From: Chloroflexota bacterium
GTDB lineage: Bacteria > Chloroflexota > Limnocylindria > QHBO01
Reading direction: 5' to 3'
Assembly (NCBI GenBank): GCA_013820865.1
Contig: JACDHU010000085.1
Coordinates: forward strand, 1-7,032
Length of the DNA: 7,032 bases
Position 1 is the first letter of the stretch. Each line of letters begins with the position of its first letter. A model generated the notes under the pieces. The model searched no databases. It worked only from the letters and a program-made list of their open reading frames with translations, and was not told the origin of the DNA. The translations under genes and the position numbers were made by a program. Of the stretch, positions 6,532-7,032 are shown one piece after another.

Positions 6532-7032
6532 CTAGGCGGACTGTGCCTGGCGCGTGCCGCATCGACGGCAGAATCGGGCATTCGCGGAGAGAGACAGACC
6601 GCACTGACCGCAGTTCTGGACGCCGATGTGCCCCGCGGCCCCGGCCACCTCGCGAGCAGACGCTTCCCAGAAGGAGGGACCGCCCGCTCGCCCCGCGAGC
6701 TGGTTCGCCGTGGCAGCTGCTCCTCGCGACCGATACGGCATGACCGCTGGGCGCTGCGGAGCCACTGGGCCCTCGCCGGGGTCGCCAAGGCCCAAGAGAT
6801 CCATCTGGGCTCGTCGAGCTGCGACTTCTGGACTCACCGCGGCCGCAGCGATAGGATCCGCGGCCGGCTCGTCGAGTGGCGTGGCCGACGGTCGTGGATC
6901 GCGTGGGAAGCGCACGATTGTTTCGCTGATCGGAACGATGCGTCGCGGAGGTGCGGGCTCCGGCTCGACCTCGGCCACCACGGGCTCCGGCTCCGGCTCC
7001 GGCTCCGGCTCGACCACCACGGGCTCCGGCTC
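6532..7032 (-). CDS. Glu-Pro repeat protein with C-terminal zinc ribbon, 5' partial
   Basis: The frame is open from the right edge to the stop (TAG) at 6534-6532, giving 166 visible residues. GTG codons near 7020 could start translation, but the Glu-Pro repeat continues upstream of them, so the N-terminus is probably outside the window. The visible protein opens with Glu-Pro dipeptides broken by Val/Ala, then an Ala/Pro-rich disordered middle. Near the end a SFWEASAREVAG segment could be a short helix. A CxxC-x10-CxxC zinc ribbon lies in the last 26 residues. The family is not recognised. A surface-extending or scaffold protein with a zinc-binding end is the simplest reading. It is convergent with the FmdB gene and 233 bases from it. 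Confidence 0.75.
   Translation of the reverse strand, partial: EPEPVVVEPEPEPEPEPVVAEVEPEPAPPRRIVPISETIVRFPRDPRPSATPLDEPAADPIAAAAVSPEVAARRAQMDLLGLGDPGEGPVAPQRPAVMPYRSRGAAATANQLAGRAGGPSFWEASAREVAGAAGHIGVQNCGQCGLSLSANARFCRRCGTRQAQSA
6975..7032 (-). repeat. Tandem hexamer repeat coding Glu-Pro
   Basis: On the plus strand GGCTCC is repeated four times at 6983-7006, followed by the variant GGCTCG. A 19-base block (6975-6993) recurs exactly at 7014-7032, a larger period of 39 bases that likely continues past the window edge. On the coding minus strand the hexamer reads as Glu-Pro. Such arrays change length by replication slippage. Confidence 0.85.

Noticed and set aside
6396..6743. 115-codon plus-strand frame from a GTG
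   Set aside because: It runs over the zinc-ribbon end of the minus-strand gene, and its Arg/Pro-rich product has no family feature.

Overview
This is a GC-rich, densely coded bacterial chromosomal segment. Four genes run on the plus strand and one partial gene runs on the minus strand, entering from the right edge. No phage, IS element, CRISPR array, tRNA or rRNA is visible. The lineage cannot be proved from the sequence. A Chloroflexota-type bacterium (Limnocylindria-like) is my best guess, based on the high GC, the ValRS variant around its HIGH motif, a CpaE/TadZ-like ATPase outside an obvious pilus cluster, and an FmdB protein with a Ser/Thr-rich tail. A high-GC actinobacterium-like lineage is the alternative.

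Left part (1-3499): the end of a coiled-coil protein with a small C-terminal alpha/beta domain of unknown function, then after 36 bases valS, which encodes a complete valyl-tRNA synthetase with a textbook ribosome-binding site. The two look like one transcription unit. A strong imperfect stem-loop follows valS, inside a non-coding gap of about 300 bases.

Middle part (3757-5869): an extended -10 promoter candidate precedes a protein of unknown function that ends in a four-cysteine zinc ribbon. After a 124-base gap holding two inverted repeats comes a MinD/CpaE/TadZ-type ATPase with an N-terminal receiver-like domain. Its C-terminal tail can be drawn as a short amphipathic Arg/Trp helix, much like the membrane-targeting tail of MinD. 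These two genes may act together, but that rests only on adjacency.

Right part (5870-7032): a short FmdB-family zinc-ribbon gene that looks leaderless, followed by a 233-base non-coding stretch with several hairpins and a 10-base direct repeat. A convergent minus-strand gene follows, whose protein has a Glu-Pro repeat at its visible N-terminal end and a zinc ribbon at its C-terminus. Three separate small zinc-ribbon proteins in about 3 kb is the most notable theme. Nothing here is a clear new multi-gene system. The best leads are the receiver-ATPase with its putative membrane tail, its unknown zinc-ribbon neighbour, and the structured intergenic regions.
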